Numbered from the stretch's first letter, positions 42,454-51,495 are shown. The stretch: DNA of 64,000 bases from Cellulosimicrobium arenosum (GCF_014837295.1 NZ_JACYHB010000003.1:62001-126000), one strand, 5' to 3'. Notes: generated by a model from the sequence alone, not told the origin. A program made the numbers and translations.

Positions 42454-43539
42454 ATGCCCGCGCTCCCGCACGCCCATCAGTCTCCTGCCGTCGGGGCGTC
42501 CTTGGCGGCCCCGGGCGGTGCCACCCCGGGCGGACCGTTCACCGTCGACGACCTGGACGCCGCGCGCCGGCTCGGCACGGACGTCCCGGCGACGATCGCG
42601 TGGGTCGCCGACGTCGCCCCGCGCCTCCCGCTCCCCGGTTCCGGGCACACCGCCGACCTGTGGTCCGCGCTCGCGGCGGTGGCCGCCGTCGACGTGGGTG
42701 TCGCACGCACGCTCGAGCCGCACCTCGACGCGCTCGCGATCCTCGCCCAGGCGCCCGGGCCGGTCGGGCTGGACGTCGTCGACGCCGGGGAGGCTGCGAC
42801 GTGGGGAGTCTTCGCCGCCGAGGGGCCCGGCGCCCGTCTCGAGGCGATCTCGACGGACGGGGACTGGTCGCTGACGGGCACCAAGCCCTGGTGCTCGCTC
42901 GCCGCGGACCTCAGCCATGCCCTCGTCACGGCGTGGACCGACGCCGGACGGCGCCTCTTCGCCGTGGACCTGCGCCCGTCGTCGGTGGTCCCGGCCGAGG
43001 GGCCGTGGGTGGCCCGAGGCCTCGCGCAGGTCGTCAGCGCGTCCGTCCGGTTCGACGCCGCCCCGGCCGTGCCCGTGGGAGCGGCGGGCTGGTATCTCGA
43101 GCGCCCCGGCTTCGCGTGGGGCGGGATCGGTGTCGCCGCGTGCTGGTGGGGCGGCGCCGTCGGGCTCGCGCGCACGCTCTGGGACGCGCTGGGTCGGCGC
43201 GAACCGGACCAGCTCGCGCTGGCGCACCTCGGGACGGTCGACGCCGCCCTCTGCGCGGCCCGGGCCGTGCTCGCGGAGGCGGCCGACGCGGTCGACGCCG
43301 GTCGTGACGGCGCGGTCGCCGCGCTCGTCGCGCGGCGCGCCAGGTCGGTGGTGGCCGACGCCGTCGAGGAGGTGCAGCGCCGGTGCGCCCACGCGCTCGG
43401 GCCGGGTCCGCTGAGCACCGACGAGGAGTTCGCCCGCCGGGTGGCCGACCTCGGTCTGTACGTGCGTCAGCACCACGCCGAGCGGGACCAGGCCGCGCTC
43501 GGGCGGGACCTGCTCGCGGCGGGGGAGCGGCCGTGGTGA
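42454..43539 (+). CDS. acyl-CoA dehydrogenase-like flavoprotein
   Basis: This 361-residue protein has an acyl-CoA dehydrogenase fold: a helical N-domain, a beta-domain with WSLTGTKPWCSLA (about 130-142) and a helical C-domain. The catalytic Glu region is not clear, so activity may differ from beta-oxidation. GGAGGA (42444-42449) precedes ATG. It is the first gene of a tight three-gene unit with the PIG-L/methyltransferase and GT2 genes, overlapping the next start. Confidence 0.8.
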   Translation: MPALPHAHQSPAVGASLAAPGGATPGGPFTVDDLDAARRLGTDVPATIAWVADVAPRLPLPGSGHTADLWSALAAVAAVDVGVARTLEPHLDALAILAQAPGPVGLDVVDAGEAATWGVFAAEGPGARLEAISTDGDWSLTGTKPWCSLAADLSHALVTAWTDAGRRLFAVDLRPSSVVPAEGPWVARGLAQVVSASVRFDAAPAVPVGAAGWYLERPGFAWGGIGVAACWWGGAVGLARTLWDALGRREPDQLALAHLGTVDAALCAARAVLAEAADAVDAGRDGAVAALVARRARSVVADAVEEVQRRCAHALGPGPLSTDEEFARRVADLGLYVRQHHAERDQAALGRDLLAAGERPW

Positions 43540-44978
43540 GCTTCGACCACCGGGATCCGGGGACGTCCGAGGACGCCTGGGTGCGGGCCGGCGTCCTCGA
43601 CCGGCCGCGGGACCTCGACCTCGACGACGTGGCCGCGCTCGTCGTGGTCGCCGCGCACCCCGACGACGAGTCCCTCGGTGCGGGCGGCCTCGTCCACCGG
43701 CTCGCGGCGCGGGGCGTGCCCGTCACGCTCGTCGTCGCGACCGACGGCGAGGGCTCCCACCCCGGGTCGGCGACGTCGTGCGACGAGCTGCGCGTGACGC
43801 GGCGGCGCGAGCTCCTCGAGGCCGTCGACGCGCTGGCCGAGGGCTCGCGCGTGTTCCTGCTCGGGCTGCCCGACGGCGGGCTGCGCGAGCACCGGGAGGC
43901 GCTGCGGGTCGCCGTCGGGGCCGCCGTCGACATGTCCCGTCCCACGGGGGGTGCCGGCGGCCCCCCTGCCGCCCCGACCGGCCGGGGCGCGGGTCGCACC
44001 ATGCTGTGCGCGCCGTGGCGCGGCGACGGGCACCGCGACCACCGCATCGCCGGGGAGGTCGTCGCCGAGGTCGCGGCGTCGCGCGGCGCTCGGCTCGTCG
44101 AGTACCCGGTGTGGCTCTGGCACTGGGGCGACCCCACCGGACCCGACGTGCCGTGGGAGGCGCTGCGCGCCCTGCGCCTGACCGCCGGCGAGGCCGCGGC
44201 GAAGGCGACGGCGGTGGCCGCGTACGCGTCGCAGGTCGGGCCGCTCTCCCCGCGCCCCGGGGACGAGGCCGTCGTCGGGCCCGAGATGCTGCGCCACGCG
44301 GCGCGACCGGTGGAGGTGCTCGTCGAGACCGGTGGGACCGAGGAGGTCGACGAGACCCACGACGGTCGCGCCGACGCCGACCGCTCCCTGGGGCGGGACT
44401 TCTTCGACCGCTTCTACACGGGGCGCGCAGACCCCTGGGGCTTCGAGTCGCGCTGGTACGAGGAACGCAAGCGCGAGGTGCTCCTCGCCACGCTGCCCAG
44501 GCCCCGCTTCCGTGCCGCGCTCGAGATCGGGTGCTCCACAGGCGTCCTCACGGTGGCGATCGAGACGCGCGCCGACCGGGTCGTCGGTGTGGACATCGCC
44601 GACGCTCCCCTCGAGATCGCCCGGAGAAGGGTGGGGTCCGGCGTCAAGCTGCTGCGGCTCGACACGCCGGACCAGTGGCCGGAAGGCAGGTTCGACCTCG
44701 TCGTGCTCTCCGAGGTCCTGTACTACTACGGGCGCGAGGACCTGGACCGCGCGCTCGACCGGGCGGTCGGGTCCCTCACGGACGACGGGGTCCTCGTCGC
44801 GTGCCACTGGCGCCACGAGGTCCCCGAGTACCCGCTCGGTGGCGACGAGGCCCAGGGTCGCGTGGTCGCGCGGCCCGAGCTCGAGGTCGTCGTGCACCAC
44901 GAGGAGGAAGACTTCGTCCTCGACGTCCTGGCCCGCCGCCCGGCACGCTCGGTCGCGCGCGAGGCGGGGCTGGTATGA
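43533..44978 (+). CDS. fused PIG-L deacetylase and SAM-dependent methyltransferase
   Basis: This 481-residue two-domain protein joins two functions. Residues about 30-260 are a PIG-L/LmbE N-deacetylase with zinc motif VVVAAHPDDESLGAGG and the second histidine site DGHRDHRIAGE. Residues about 285-470 are a class I methyltransferase, with the segment DFFDRFYTGRADPWGF leading in, motif I ALEIGCSTGVLTVAIE and motif II-like LVVLSEVLYYY. This resembles the NodS-like methyltransferase family. It starts at GTG 43533 or 43536, inside the acyl-CoA dehydrogenase end, and overlaps the glycosyltransferase by four bases. The acceptor may be an amino sugar glycoconjugate. Confidence 0.9.
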   Translation: MVSFDHRDPGTSEDAWVRAGVLDRPRDLDLDDVAALVVVAAHPDDESLGAGGLVHRLAARGVPVTLVVATDGEGSHPGSATSCDELRVTRRRELLEAVDALAEGSRVFLLGLPDGGLREHREALRVAVGAAVDMSRPTGGAGGPPAAPTGRGAGRTMLCAPWRGDGHRDHRIAGEVVAEVAASRGARLVEYPVWLWHWGDPTGPDVPWEALRALRLTAGEAAAKATAVAAYASQVGPLSPRPGDEAVVGPEMLRHAARPVEVLVETGGTEEVDETHDGRADADRSLGRDFFDRFYTGRADPWGFESRWYEERKREVLLATLPRPRFRAALEIGCSTGVLTVAIETRADRVVGVDIADAPLEIARRRVGSGVKLLRLDTPDQWPEGRFDLVVLSEVLYYYGREDLDRALDRAVGSLTDDGVLVACHWRHEVPEYPLGGDEAQGRVVARPELEVVVHHEEEDFVLDVLARRPARSVAREAGLV

Positions 44979-45715
44979 GGCGCGGGCGCGCCGTCGTCCC
45001 GCCGGTCGACGCGATCCTCGTCGTGGTTCCCGCGCACGACGAGGAGCAGCTGCTTCCTGCGTGCCTCGACTCCGTGCAGCGCGCCGTCGGTGCGTTGCAG
45101 GCCGCGCGACCGGGGGCTGCCGTCGTCGCGCTCGTCGTGCTCGACGGCTGCACCGACGGGAGCGCCGACGTGGTCGCGGCCGCGGGCATGGCGGGTCTCG
45201 TCACCGACCGTGCCGGCGTCGGTCCCGCGCGACGCGCCGGCGTCGAGGCCGCGGTCGACCTGCTCGGTGGTGCGGGGACCGGCGCGGACCGTACCTGGCT
45301 CGCGTGCACCGACGCCGACTCGGTCGTGCCCGACCACTGGCTCACCCGACAGCTCGACCTGGCCGACGCGGGTGCGGACGTCGTCGTCGGCACCGTCCGG
45401 CCACGGCTCGACGAGCTCTCGCCCGACCGCGCCGCGGCCTGGCGCGAACGTCACGTCCCAGGCAGTGCGAACGGGCACGTGCACGGCGCCAACCTCGGTG
45501 TCCGCCTCGCCACCTACGAGGCGGCGGGAGGCTTCGCGGCCGTGGTCGAGCACGAGGACGTCGGCCTCGTGCACGCCGCGCGGCGGCACGGGGCGCGGGT
45601 CGTCGCCGACGCGCGCGCCGAGGTGCTCACGTCGGGCCGTCTGCAGGGCCGGACACCGGGCGGGTATGCCCGGCACCTGCGCGAGGACCTCGTACCGCTC
45701 GACCGCTCCGCCTGA
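44975..45715 (+). CDS. family 2 glycosyltransferase
   Basis: This 246-residue GT-A enzyme has VVPAHDEEQLLPACLDSV (about 18-35), the first nucleotide-binding loop LVVLDGCTDGSADVV and the metal-binding CTDADS (about 107-112). It has no membrane segment. It overlaps the PIG-L/methyltransferase gene by ATGA, so glycosylation, deacetylation and methylation are likely to act on one product. Its last 89 nt are antisense to the tail of the MarR gene. Confidence 0.88.
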   Translation: MRRGRAVVPPVDAILVVVPAHDEEQLLPACLDSVQRAVGALQAARPGAAVVALVVLDGCTDGSADVVAAAGMAGLVTDRAGVGPARRAGVEAAVDLLGGAGTGADRTWLACTDADSVVPDHWLTRQLDLADAGADVVVGTVRPRLDELSPDRAAAWRERHVPGSANGHVHGANLGVRLATYEAAGGFAAVVEHEDVGLVHAARRHGARVVADARAEVLTSGRLQGRTPGGYARHLREDLVPLDRSA

Positions 45716-46232
45716 CGCCGGACCGTGGATCCCGGGGTTCCGCTGATGGAGGTGCCGACGTGGGAGACGACGGTCTCCACCCGTCGTCGGCTCGTATCGC
45801 CGTCGTGATGCGCCGGCTGATCTCGCGAAGCTGTCGGACCTGGGCTCGGCTCAACGCGTCGAGGACGAGCCGGTTGACGGTGTCCTCGTGGCCCGGGGCG
45901 GCCTCGTCGATCTTCCGCTCGCCGGCCTCGGTCAGCGTGGCGAGGGTGTAGCGCCCGTCGGTCGGGTCCGGTGCGCGCCGGACCCATCCCCGCGCCTCGA
46001 GGCGCGCCACCGCGCGCGAGAGGCGGGACAGGGAGCTGTTCGAGTAGCCGGCCAGGGTGCTCATCCGCAGCGTGCGGTCCTGGGCGTCGGCGAGCGCGAA
46101 CATCACGCCGTACTCGAAGTGCGTCAGTCCGGCGTCGCGCAGCAGCTGGGCGTCGAGAGCGGCCGGGAGCCACTCGAGGACCGTGGCCAGGGCCGACCAG
46201 GTCTCCAGGTCGTCGTCGCTGAGGCGTGACAT
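45627..46232 (-). CDS. MarR-family transcriptional regulator
   Basis: This 201-residue protein has the MarR winged helix in the first 145 residues (FEYGVMFALADAQDRTLRMS, LAGYSNSSLSRLSRAVARLE, RGWVRRAPDPTDGRYTLATL). The final 50 residues are Pro/Ser/Arg-rich, disordered, and run antisense into the GT2 gene, an unusual extension for a family of about 150 residues. It diverges from the SDR gene at 46345 with two dyad sites between them. Confidence 0.88.
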   Translation of the reverse strand: MSRLSDDDLETWSALATVLEWLPAALDAQLLRDAGLTHFEYGVMFALADAQDRTLRMSTLAGYSNSSLSRLSRAVARLEARGWVRRAPDPTDGRYTLATLTEAGERKIDEAAPGHEDTVNRLVLDALSRAQVRQLREISRRITTAIRADDGWRPSSPTSAPPSAEPRDPRSGVRRSGRAVRGPRAGAGHTRPVSGPADGPT

Positions 46233-46251
46233 GACAGCAGGCTATCCCGAT

Positions 46252-46302
46252 TGACTTGACGGGGAAAGTCATCCGGCCTTACGGTCACTTGCTCAGGCAA
46301 GT
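46252..46302. promoter_or_regulatory. MarR-type operators between marR-like and SDR genes
   Basis: Two dyads are present: TGACTT-8-AAGTCA (46252-46271) and ACTTGC-4-GCAAGT (46287-46302). Both contain ACTTG/CAAGT-like half-sites. They lie between the divergent starts at 46232 and 46345, so the regulator probably controls both itself and the SDR. Confidence 0.65.
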
Positions 46303-46344
46303 CATCCACCGGTCGTCACGACACGTCCGGGACGAGAGGGAAGC

Positions 46345-47136
46345 ATGGATCTGCGCTTGAACGACAAGACCGCCTTCGTCAGCGGCTCCACACGAGGCAT
46401 CGGCTTCGCCATCGCGCGCGCACTGGTCGACGAGGGTGCGACCGTCGTCATCAACGGGCGGAGCGACGCCGGCGTCCAGCAGGCACTCCTCCGGCTCCGG
46501 GCCGAGGTCCCCGGCGCGAGCGTCACCGGGCTCGTCGCCGACTTCTCCGATCCCGCCCAGGTCGAGGAGCTCCTGGGGTCCCTGCCCGACCTCGACATCC
46601 TCGTGAACAACGTCGGCCTCTTCGGCCTCGCCCGCTTCGAGGAGATCTCCGACAGCGAGTGGCAGCGCTACCTGGACGTCAACGTCATGAGCGGCGTGCG
46701 GCTCTCGCGCCACGTGCTCGGCGGGATGCTCGCCAGGGGGTGGGGCCGGATCATCTTCGTCAGCAGCGAGTCGGGCGTGAACATCCCGGCCGACATGGTC
46801 CACTACGGGCTGACGAAGGCCGCGATGCTCGCTCTCGGCAACGGCCTCGCCAAGCTGACGCGCGGCACCGACGTCACCGTGAACACGATCCTCGGCGGAC
46901 CCACGTACTCCGACGGCGTCGCGGAGACCGTCGCGCAGATCGCCCAGGCTCAGGACGTGACGACCAACGAGATGAAGGCCGCCGTCATCGGCGCCAACCG
47001 GACCACTCTGCTCCAACGGTTCATCGAACCGTCCGAGATCGCGAACCTCGCGCTCTACCTGGCCAGCCCGCTCTCGGCCGCGACCAACGGGGCTGCGGTC
47101 CGCGCGGACGGAGGTGTGCTGACGGCGACGGTCTAG
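46345..47136 (+). CDS. short-chain dehydrogenase/reductase (MarR-controlled)
   Basis: This 263-residue SDR has the nucleotide loop SGSTRGIGFAIARAL (about 12-26), the NNVG motif, catalytic Ser in VSSESG and HYGLTKAA (Tyr-x3-Lys, about 152-159). The C-terminus ATNGAAVRADGGV is typical of SDRs that close over NAD(P). The substrate is unknown; the divergent MarR gene suggests induction by a phenolic or electrophilic compound. Its stop TAG and the stop of the convergent gene share the bases CTAG. Confidence 0.9.
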   Translation: MDLRLNDKTAFVSGSTRGIGFAIARALVDEGATVVINGRSDAGVQQALLRLRAEVPGASVTGLVADFSDPAQVEELLGSLPDLDILVNNVGLFGLARFEEISDSEWQRYLDVNVMSGVRLSRHVLGGMLARGWGRIIFVSSESGVNIPADMVHYGLTKAAMLALGNGLAKLTRGTDVTVNTILGGPTYSDGVAETVAQIAQAQDVTTNEMKAAVIGANRTTLLQRFIEPSEIANLALYLASPLSAATNGAAVRADGGVLTATV

Positions 47137-47639
47137 TCACGAGGACGCGTGAGCGCGGCCGGGCGCAGGCGCTCGAGCAGCGCCGTGAGGTCGTCCACCT
47201 GCCGCCGCGCCTGCTCCTCGAGCTCCGCGGCGCGGGCGCGGTCGACGACGGCGTCCCCGGGCAGCTGCTGGAGCGTGCGCCAGCCGCTCAGCTTGCCCGT
47301 CACCGCCCCGCGCACGAGCTCGACCTCGAGGAGCGCCGACAAGGGCGACTGCCGGACGACCCGACCGTTCGGCGTGAGCCGCCCGACCCGTTCGGCGACC
47401 GCCGCGAGCACCACCTTGTACCGGCTCACGTGGAACCCCAGGTCCTTCGTCGTGGTGATCAGGAACTCGCGCTCCGTGTCCAGCTGGTCGACCATCGGGC
47501 CGACGACGTCGCCGACCGGCGTTCCCTCGTACGCCCGCGCCATGCGCCGGACCCGGCTCAGGCCGACCGTCGCGCCTGCGACGTGGTCGTCGAGGTAGGT
47601 CGCGAGGAGCTTGCGGTCGGTCTGCCGCGTCGCGGTCAT
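47133..47639 (-). CDS. hypothetical helical-bundle protein, downstream of ADH
   Basis: This 168-residue, all-helical protein (LLATYLDDHVAGATVGLSRV near the N-terminus, ARAAELEEQARRQVDDLTAL near the C-terminus) resembles a four-helix, ferritin-like bundle, but lacks a clear metal E-x2-H pair. The ATG overlaps the stop of the alcohol dehydrogenase gene by four bases, so the two are one operon. The function is not recognised. Confidence 0.7.
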   Translation of the reverse strand: MTATRQTDRKLLATYLDDHVAGATVGLSRVRRMARAYEGTPVGDVVGPMVDQLDTEREFLITTTKDLGFHVSRYKVVLAAVAERVGRLTPNGRVVRQSPLSALLEVELVRGAVTGKLSGWRTLQQLPGDAVVDRARAAELEEQARRQVDDLTALLERLRPAALTRPRD

Positions 47640-48841
47640 CGCGCCGCCCCGGACCACGGGTCGAGCACGACCTTGATGCAGCCGTCCTCCTTGCGCTGGA
47701 AGGTGCGGTAGGCCTCGGGCGCCTCCTCGAGCGGGACGCGGTGCGTGCGCAGGTCGAGCGCGCCCAGCGGGTCGGCGGCGTCCTGGACGAGCGGCAGGAG
47801 GTCGTCGGTCCAGCGCCGCACGTTGGCCTGCCCCATGCGCAGCGTCAGCTGCTTGTCGAAGAGCTGCATCATCGGCAGCGGGTCCTTCGCGCCGCCGTAG
47901 ACGCCGGAGATCGACACCGTGCCGCCGCGCCGCACGACGTCGAACGCCGTGTACAGGGCGGCGAGGCGGTCCGCGCCGGCCTTCTCGGTGAGCGGCGCGG
48001 CGACGGCGTCGGGCAGCATGCCCACGACCTTCTGCGTCGCCTCCGCGACGGGCGACCCGTGCGCCTCCATCCCGACGGCGTCGATCACGGAGTCCGGGCC
48101 ACGGCCGTCGGTCAGGTCGCGCAGGGCGGATGCGAGGTCGTCGACCGTCGCCGGGTCGACGGTCTGCACGCCGTGCCGCTGCGCCATCGCGCGACGCTCG
48201 GTCACGGGGTCGACGCCGACGACGAGCCCTGCCCCGCGGTGGCGGGCGACCCGGGCGGCCATCTGCCCGACCGGGCCGAGCCCGAGCACGACGACGCTCC
48301 CGCCCTCGGGCACGTGCGCGTACTCGACGGCCTGCCACGCGGTGGGGAGCACGTCGGAGAGGTAGAGGTACCGCTCGTCGGGGGTGCCGTCGTCGGGCAC
48401 GACCAGCGGTCCGTACTGGGCCTGCGGCACGCGCAGGTACTGGGCCTGGCCGCCCGGCACCTGGCCGTAGAGCTTGGTGTACCCGAAGAGCGCGGCGCCC
48501 TTGTCCTGCGCGTGCACCTGCGTGGTCTCGCACTGCGACTGCAGTCCGCGCGTGCACGTCCAGCACCGCCCGCACGAGATGTTGAACGGCACGACGACGC
48601 GGTCACCGACCCTCAGGTCGCCCGTCGCCGACCCGACCTCCTCGACGACGCCCATGGCCTCGTGGCCCAGGACGTCGCCGGCGTCGATGAACATGCCCAG
48701 CACCCCGTACAGGTGCAGGTCGGAGCCGCAGATCGCCGTCGACGTCACGCGCACGACGGCGTCGGTCGGTTCCTCGATCCGGGGGTCGGGGACGTCCTCG
48801 ACGCTCACGTCCTCGCGTCCCTGCCAGGTCAGTGCTCGCAT
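47636..48841 (-). CDS. zinc-dependent alcohol dehydrogenase (formaldehyde-dehydrogenase-like)
   Basis: This 401-residue MDR enzyme has catalytic zinc ligands in AICGSDLHLYG and GHEAMG, the four-cysteine structural zinc loop CGRCWTCTRGLQSQC (about 97-111) and the Rossmann motif VLGLGPVGQMAAR. The long GVYGGAKDPLPMMQLFDKQL segment places it with formaldehyde-dehydrogenase-like, glutathione-independent members. The substrate alcohol or aldehyde is not defined. It is followed by the helical protein gene. Confidence 0.92.
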   Translation of the reverse strand: MRALTWQGREDVSVEDVPDPRIEEPTDAVVRVTSTAICGSDLHLYGVLGMFIDAGDVLGHEAMGVVEEVGSATGDLRVGDRVVVPFNISCGRCWTCTRGLQSQCETTQVHAQDKGAALFGYTKLYGQVPGGQAQYLRVPQAQYGPLVVPDDGTPDERYLYLSDVLPTAWQAVEYAHVPEGGSVVVLGLGPVGQMAARVARHRGAGLVVGVDPVTERRAMAQRHGVQTVDPATVDDLASALRDLTDGRGPDSVIDAVGMEAHGSPVAEATQKVVGMLPDAVAAPLTEKAGADRLAALYTAFDVVRRGGTVSISGVYGGAKDPLPMMQLFDKQLTLRMGQANVRRWTDDLLPLVQDAADPLGALDLRTHRVPLEEAPEAYRTFQRKEDGCIKVVLDPWSGAAR

Positions 48842-48989
48842 TGCTCCACTCCTCGTCGCCGGTGCCTCGCACGCCGGCGAGTCTCTGCACCGACGTCGTC
48901 AGTGAAGCATCAGCCCCCAGCGCTCACACCCCGGGTGCGGTCCCGGCCCTGCCGGGGCGGGTGGACTGCCCGTGCCGTAACCTTCCGGC

Positions 48990-50210
48990 GTGACGTCTCC
49001 TGGTCCGGACGCCGCGGGCCGGGACGTGGGAGCCGCGGGGTCGCGCCGTCGACGCCGGTTCCCCCTCTGGGCGGTCGCGGCGCTCGTCGTCGTGGCGCTG
49101 CCCGCGACCGGCCTCCTCCCGGCGGGCGACGCGCGGGACCTCGTCTCCCGCACCGGCCCGGTCCTCGTGTTCCTCCTCGCGATCACGGTCGTGGCGGAGC
49201 TGTGCGCGGGCGCCGGGCTGTTCGACGTCGTGGCGGGGCGGGCCGCGAGCGCGGCCCGGGGCCGGCGGCTGGTGCTGTGGGCGCTCGTGGTGGTCATGGC
49301 GACGGCGAGCACGGTGGTCCTGTCGCTCGACTCGACCGCCGTCCTCGTCACGCCCGTGGTGCTCGCCCTCGCGCGGCGGACGGAGTCACGTCCGCTGCCG
49401 CTCGCCCTGACGGTCCTCGCGCTCGCGAACACGGCCTCGCTGCTGCTGCCCGTCTCCAACCTCACGAACCTGCTCGCCGCGTCGCGGTTCGGCACCGGGT
49501 ACGTCGGCGTCATGTGGCTGCCGGCGCTCGCGGTGCTCGTCGTGACGGTCGTCGTGCTGCTGGTCCTGCACGGGCGGTCGTTCGTCGGTCGCTTCGAGCC
49601 CACGGCACACGGCCCGACGCCGCCCGACCGCGTGCTGCTCGTCGTGACGGGAGTCGTGGTGGCGCTGCTCGCGATCGCGTTCGCGGCGGAGCTGCCCGTC
49701 GCCCTCGCCGCGCTCGCCGGGGTCCTCGTGCTCGGTCTCGCCACGTGGTGGCGCAAGGTGCCGCTCCTGGTGCCGGTGCGCGAGATGGTCCCGTGGCGCT
49801 CCGCGCTCGTCGTCGCGGCGCTGTTCGTCGTCGTGGAGACGTGGCACGCGCACGGCCTGGGCGGCATCCTCGACGCGGTCGCCGGGGACGGGACGGGCGG
49901 CGGAGACCTGGCTCAGCTCGCCGCCACGGGAGTCCTCGCCGCCAACGCGGTGAACAACCTGCCCGCGTACCTCGCGCTCGCCCCGACGGCGGGGGAGGAC
50001 GTCGACCGGCTCGCGACCCTGCTCGTCGCCGTGAACGCCGGACCGCTCGTCACACCGTGGGCGTCGCTCGCGACCGTGCTGTGGTGGCAGCAGTACCGCC
50101 GGCACACGTTCGGCAGCGGAGCGCCGCCCGTGTGGCCGGTCCTGCGACAGGGTCTGCTGCTCGCGCCGCTCGTCGTCGCGGCGGGGGTCGCGATGATCAT
50201 GCTGCGCTGA
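48990..50210 (+). CDS. ArsB/NhaD-type ion transporter (SLC13 clan)
   Basis: This 406-residue protein has about 11 membrane helices. VLSLDSTAVLVTPVVLALAR (about 112-131) and NTASLLLPVSNLTNLL (about 150-165) match the paired helical hairpins of the ion transporter superfamily (ArsB, NhaD, citrate carriers); the second repeat shows AVNNLPAYLALAP. The ion (arsenite, sodium/proton, dicarboxylate) is uncertain and no ars genes adjoin. GTG 48990 has TAACCT seven bases upstream, so it may be leaderless. Confidence 0.83.
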   Translation: MTSPGPDAAGRDVGAAGSRRRRRFPLWAVAALVVVALPATGLLPAGDARDLVSRTGPVLVFLLAITVVAELCAGAGLFDVVAGRAASAARGRRLVLWALVVVMATASTVVLSLDSTAVLVTPVVLALARRTESRPLPLALTVLALANTASLLLPVSNLTNLLAASRFGTGYVGVMWLPALAVLVVTVVVLLVLHGRSFVGRFEPTAHGPTPPDRVLLVVTGVVVALLAIAFAAELPVALAALAGVLVLGLATWWRKVPLLVPVREMVPWRSALVVAALFVVVETWHAHGLGGILDAVAGDGTGGGDLAQLAATGVLAANAVNNLPAYLALAPTAGEDVDRLATLLVAVNAGPLVTPWASLATVLWWQQYRRHTFGSGAPPVWPVLRQGLLLAPLVVAAGVAMIMLR

Positions 50211-50278
50211 TAGCGCGGGACGGTGCGAGGATCGCGTCTCGGGCCGACGATCGGACGGTGGGACGGCGAGGAGGACCG

Positions 50279-51349
50279 GTGCGGGCACGCGCACGGCGGG
50301 TGATCGGGGCGACGCAGTCGCAGTGGGTGCGGCACCCGAGGTGGTCCCTCGCCGTCAAGGGCGCGGTCGCCGCGGCCCTCGCCTGGTTCGCCGGCGTGCT
50401 CGCGCCCGAGCCGTTCTCCGACTACCCGTACTACGCCCCGCTCGGCGCGGTCGTCGCGACGACCAGCACGCTCGCCCGCTCGGTGCGGGAGTCGTTCCAG
50501 GCGCTCGCAGCGCTCCTCGTCGGGGCGGTGATCGCCCGAGGGGTCGACCTCCTGCTGGCGCCGAGCGCGCTGTCCGTCGCGCTCGCCGTCGGCCTCGCGC
50601 TGCTGTGCGCCGGCTGGAGCCGGCTCGGCGACATGGGGACGTGGGCGGTCACCTCGGCGCTGTTCGTGCTCATCATCGGGAACACCGACAAGTTCGGCTT
50701 CGTCGGGGCCTACGCAGGACTCATCGTGCTCGGGGCGCTCATCGGTGTCGGCATCAACCTCCTCGCGCCGCCGCTGCCGCTCACCCCGTCCGAGGACGCG
50801 CTCGACCGGCTGCGGGACACGCTCGTCGACCAGGTCGGGGCGCTCGCGGTCGGGCTGTCCGGGGAGCGGCCGGCCTCGCAGGACGAGTGGGACGAGCGGC
50901 GTCGTGCGCTCGAGCCCACGCTCGGGCAGGCGCGGGAGTCCGTCGCGCGGATGCGGGAGGCGGCTCGCGGGAACCTCAGGCTGCGACGGCACCGCGACTG
51001 GGCGACGTCGCAGGTGCGCCGCGCCGGCGAGCTGGAGACGTCCGCCGACGTCGTCGGCATCCTCGTCCGGCTCCTCGTCGAGTGGGAGGGGGACGGCCGC
51101 GACGGCCTCGCGCTCGGACCCCGTCTGCGTCCCGCTGCTGCCCGGGCGCTGGAGAGCTACGGTGCGGCGCTGAGCACCGTCGACATCGAGCCTGCCGACG
51201 GCGACGCGCTCGCGGACCTGGACCGGTCCGTCGGGGACCTGCGCCGTGAGCTGCGGGACGCTCGCCGGAACGGGGACGAGGACTACTTCGTCGCGGGCGC
51301 GCTCGTGCTCGCGCTCCGCCGCGGAGCGGCGACCCTCGCCGCGAGCTGA
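50279..51349 (+). CDS. FUSC/aromatic-acid exporter-like membrane protein
   Basis: This 356-residue protein has about six N-terminal helices (residues 20-170), with YPYYAPLGAVVATTSTLARS, the usual start of the ArAE/FUSC repeat, and a long cytoplasmic helical domain (about 175-350). Family members export aromatic acids or act as envelope pumps. GAGGAGGA lies five bases before GTG 50279. It may be co-transcribed with the upstream transporter (68-nt gap). Confidence 0.82.
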   Translation: MRARARRVIGATQSQWVRHPRWSLAVKGAVAAALAWFAGVLAPEPFSDYPYYAPLGAVVATTSTLARSVRESFQALAALLVGAVIARGVDLLLAPSALSVALAVGLALLCAGWSRLGDMGTWAVTSALFVLIIGNTDKFGFVGAYAGLIVLGALIGVGINLLAPPLPLTPSEDALDRLRDTLVDQVGALAVGLSGERPASQDEWDERRRALEPTLGQARESVARMREAARGNLRLRRHRDWATSQVRRAGELETSADVVGILVRLLVEWEGDGRDGLALGPRLRPAAARALESYGAALSTVDIEPADGDALADLDRSVGDLRRELRDARRNGDEDYFVAGALVLALRRGAATLAAS

Positions 51350-51414
51350 GCCCCCCGGGACCTGCTCGGCGTGCTGCGATGCACGACGTCGAGCGCGTCG
51401 ATCCCGTCCACCCC

Positions 51415-51495
51415 TTGACGCCCGGGAGATCCCTCTCGTAACGTCTGCACTGTTGTAGCGCAAGAAGTTGACAGTCTCGCAGCACAAAGCAGTGC
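51415..51495 (+). promoter_or_regulatory. promoter and leader dyad of the GH87 gene
   Basis: TTGACG (51415-51420), 18 bp, TAACGT (51439-51444) is a good promoter. Immediately downstream GCACTGTTGT (51447-51456) is partly complementary to ACAA-AG-CAGTGC (51484-51495), an imperfect 10-bp inverted repeat around the start of transcription. It may be an operator pair or a leader hairpin. About 130 nt of leader remain before ATG 51629. Confidence 0.55.
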
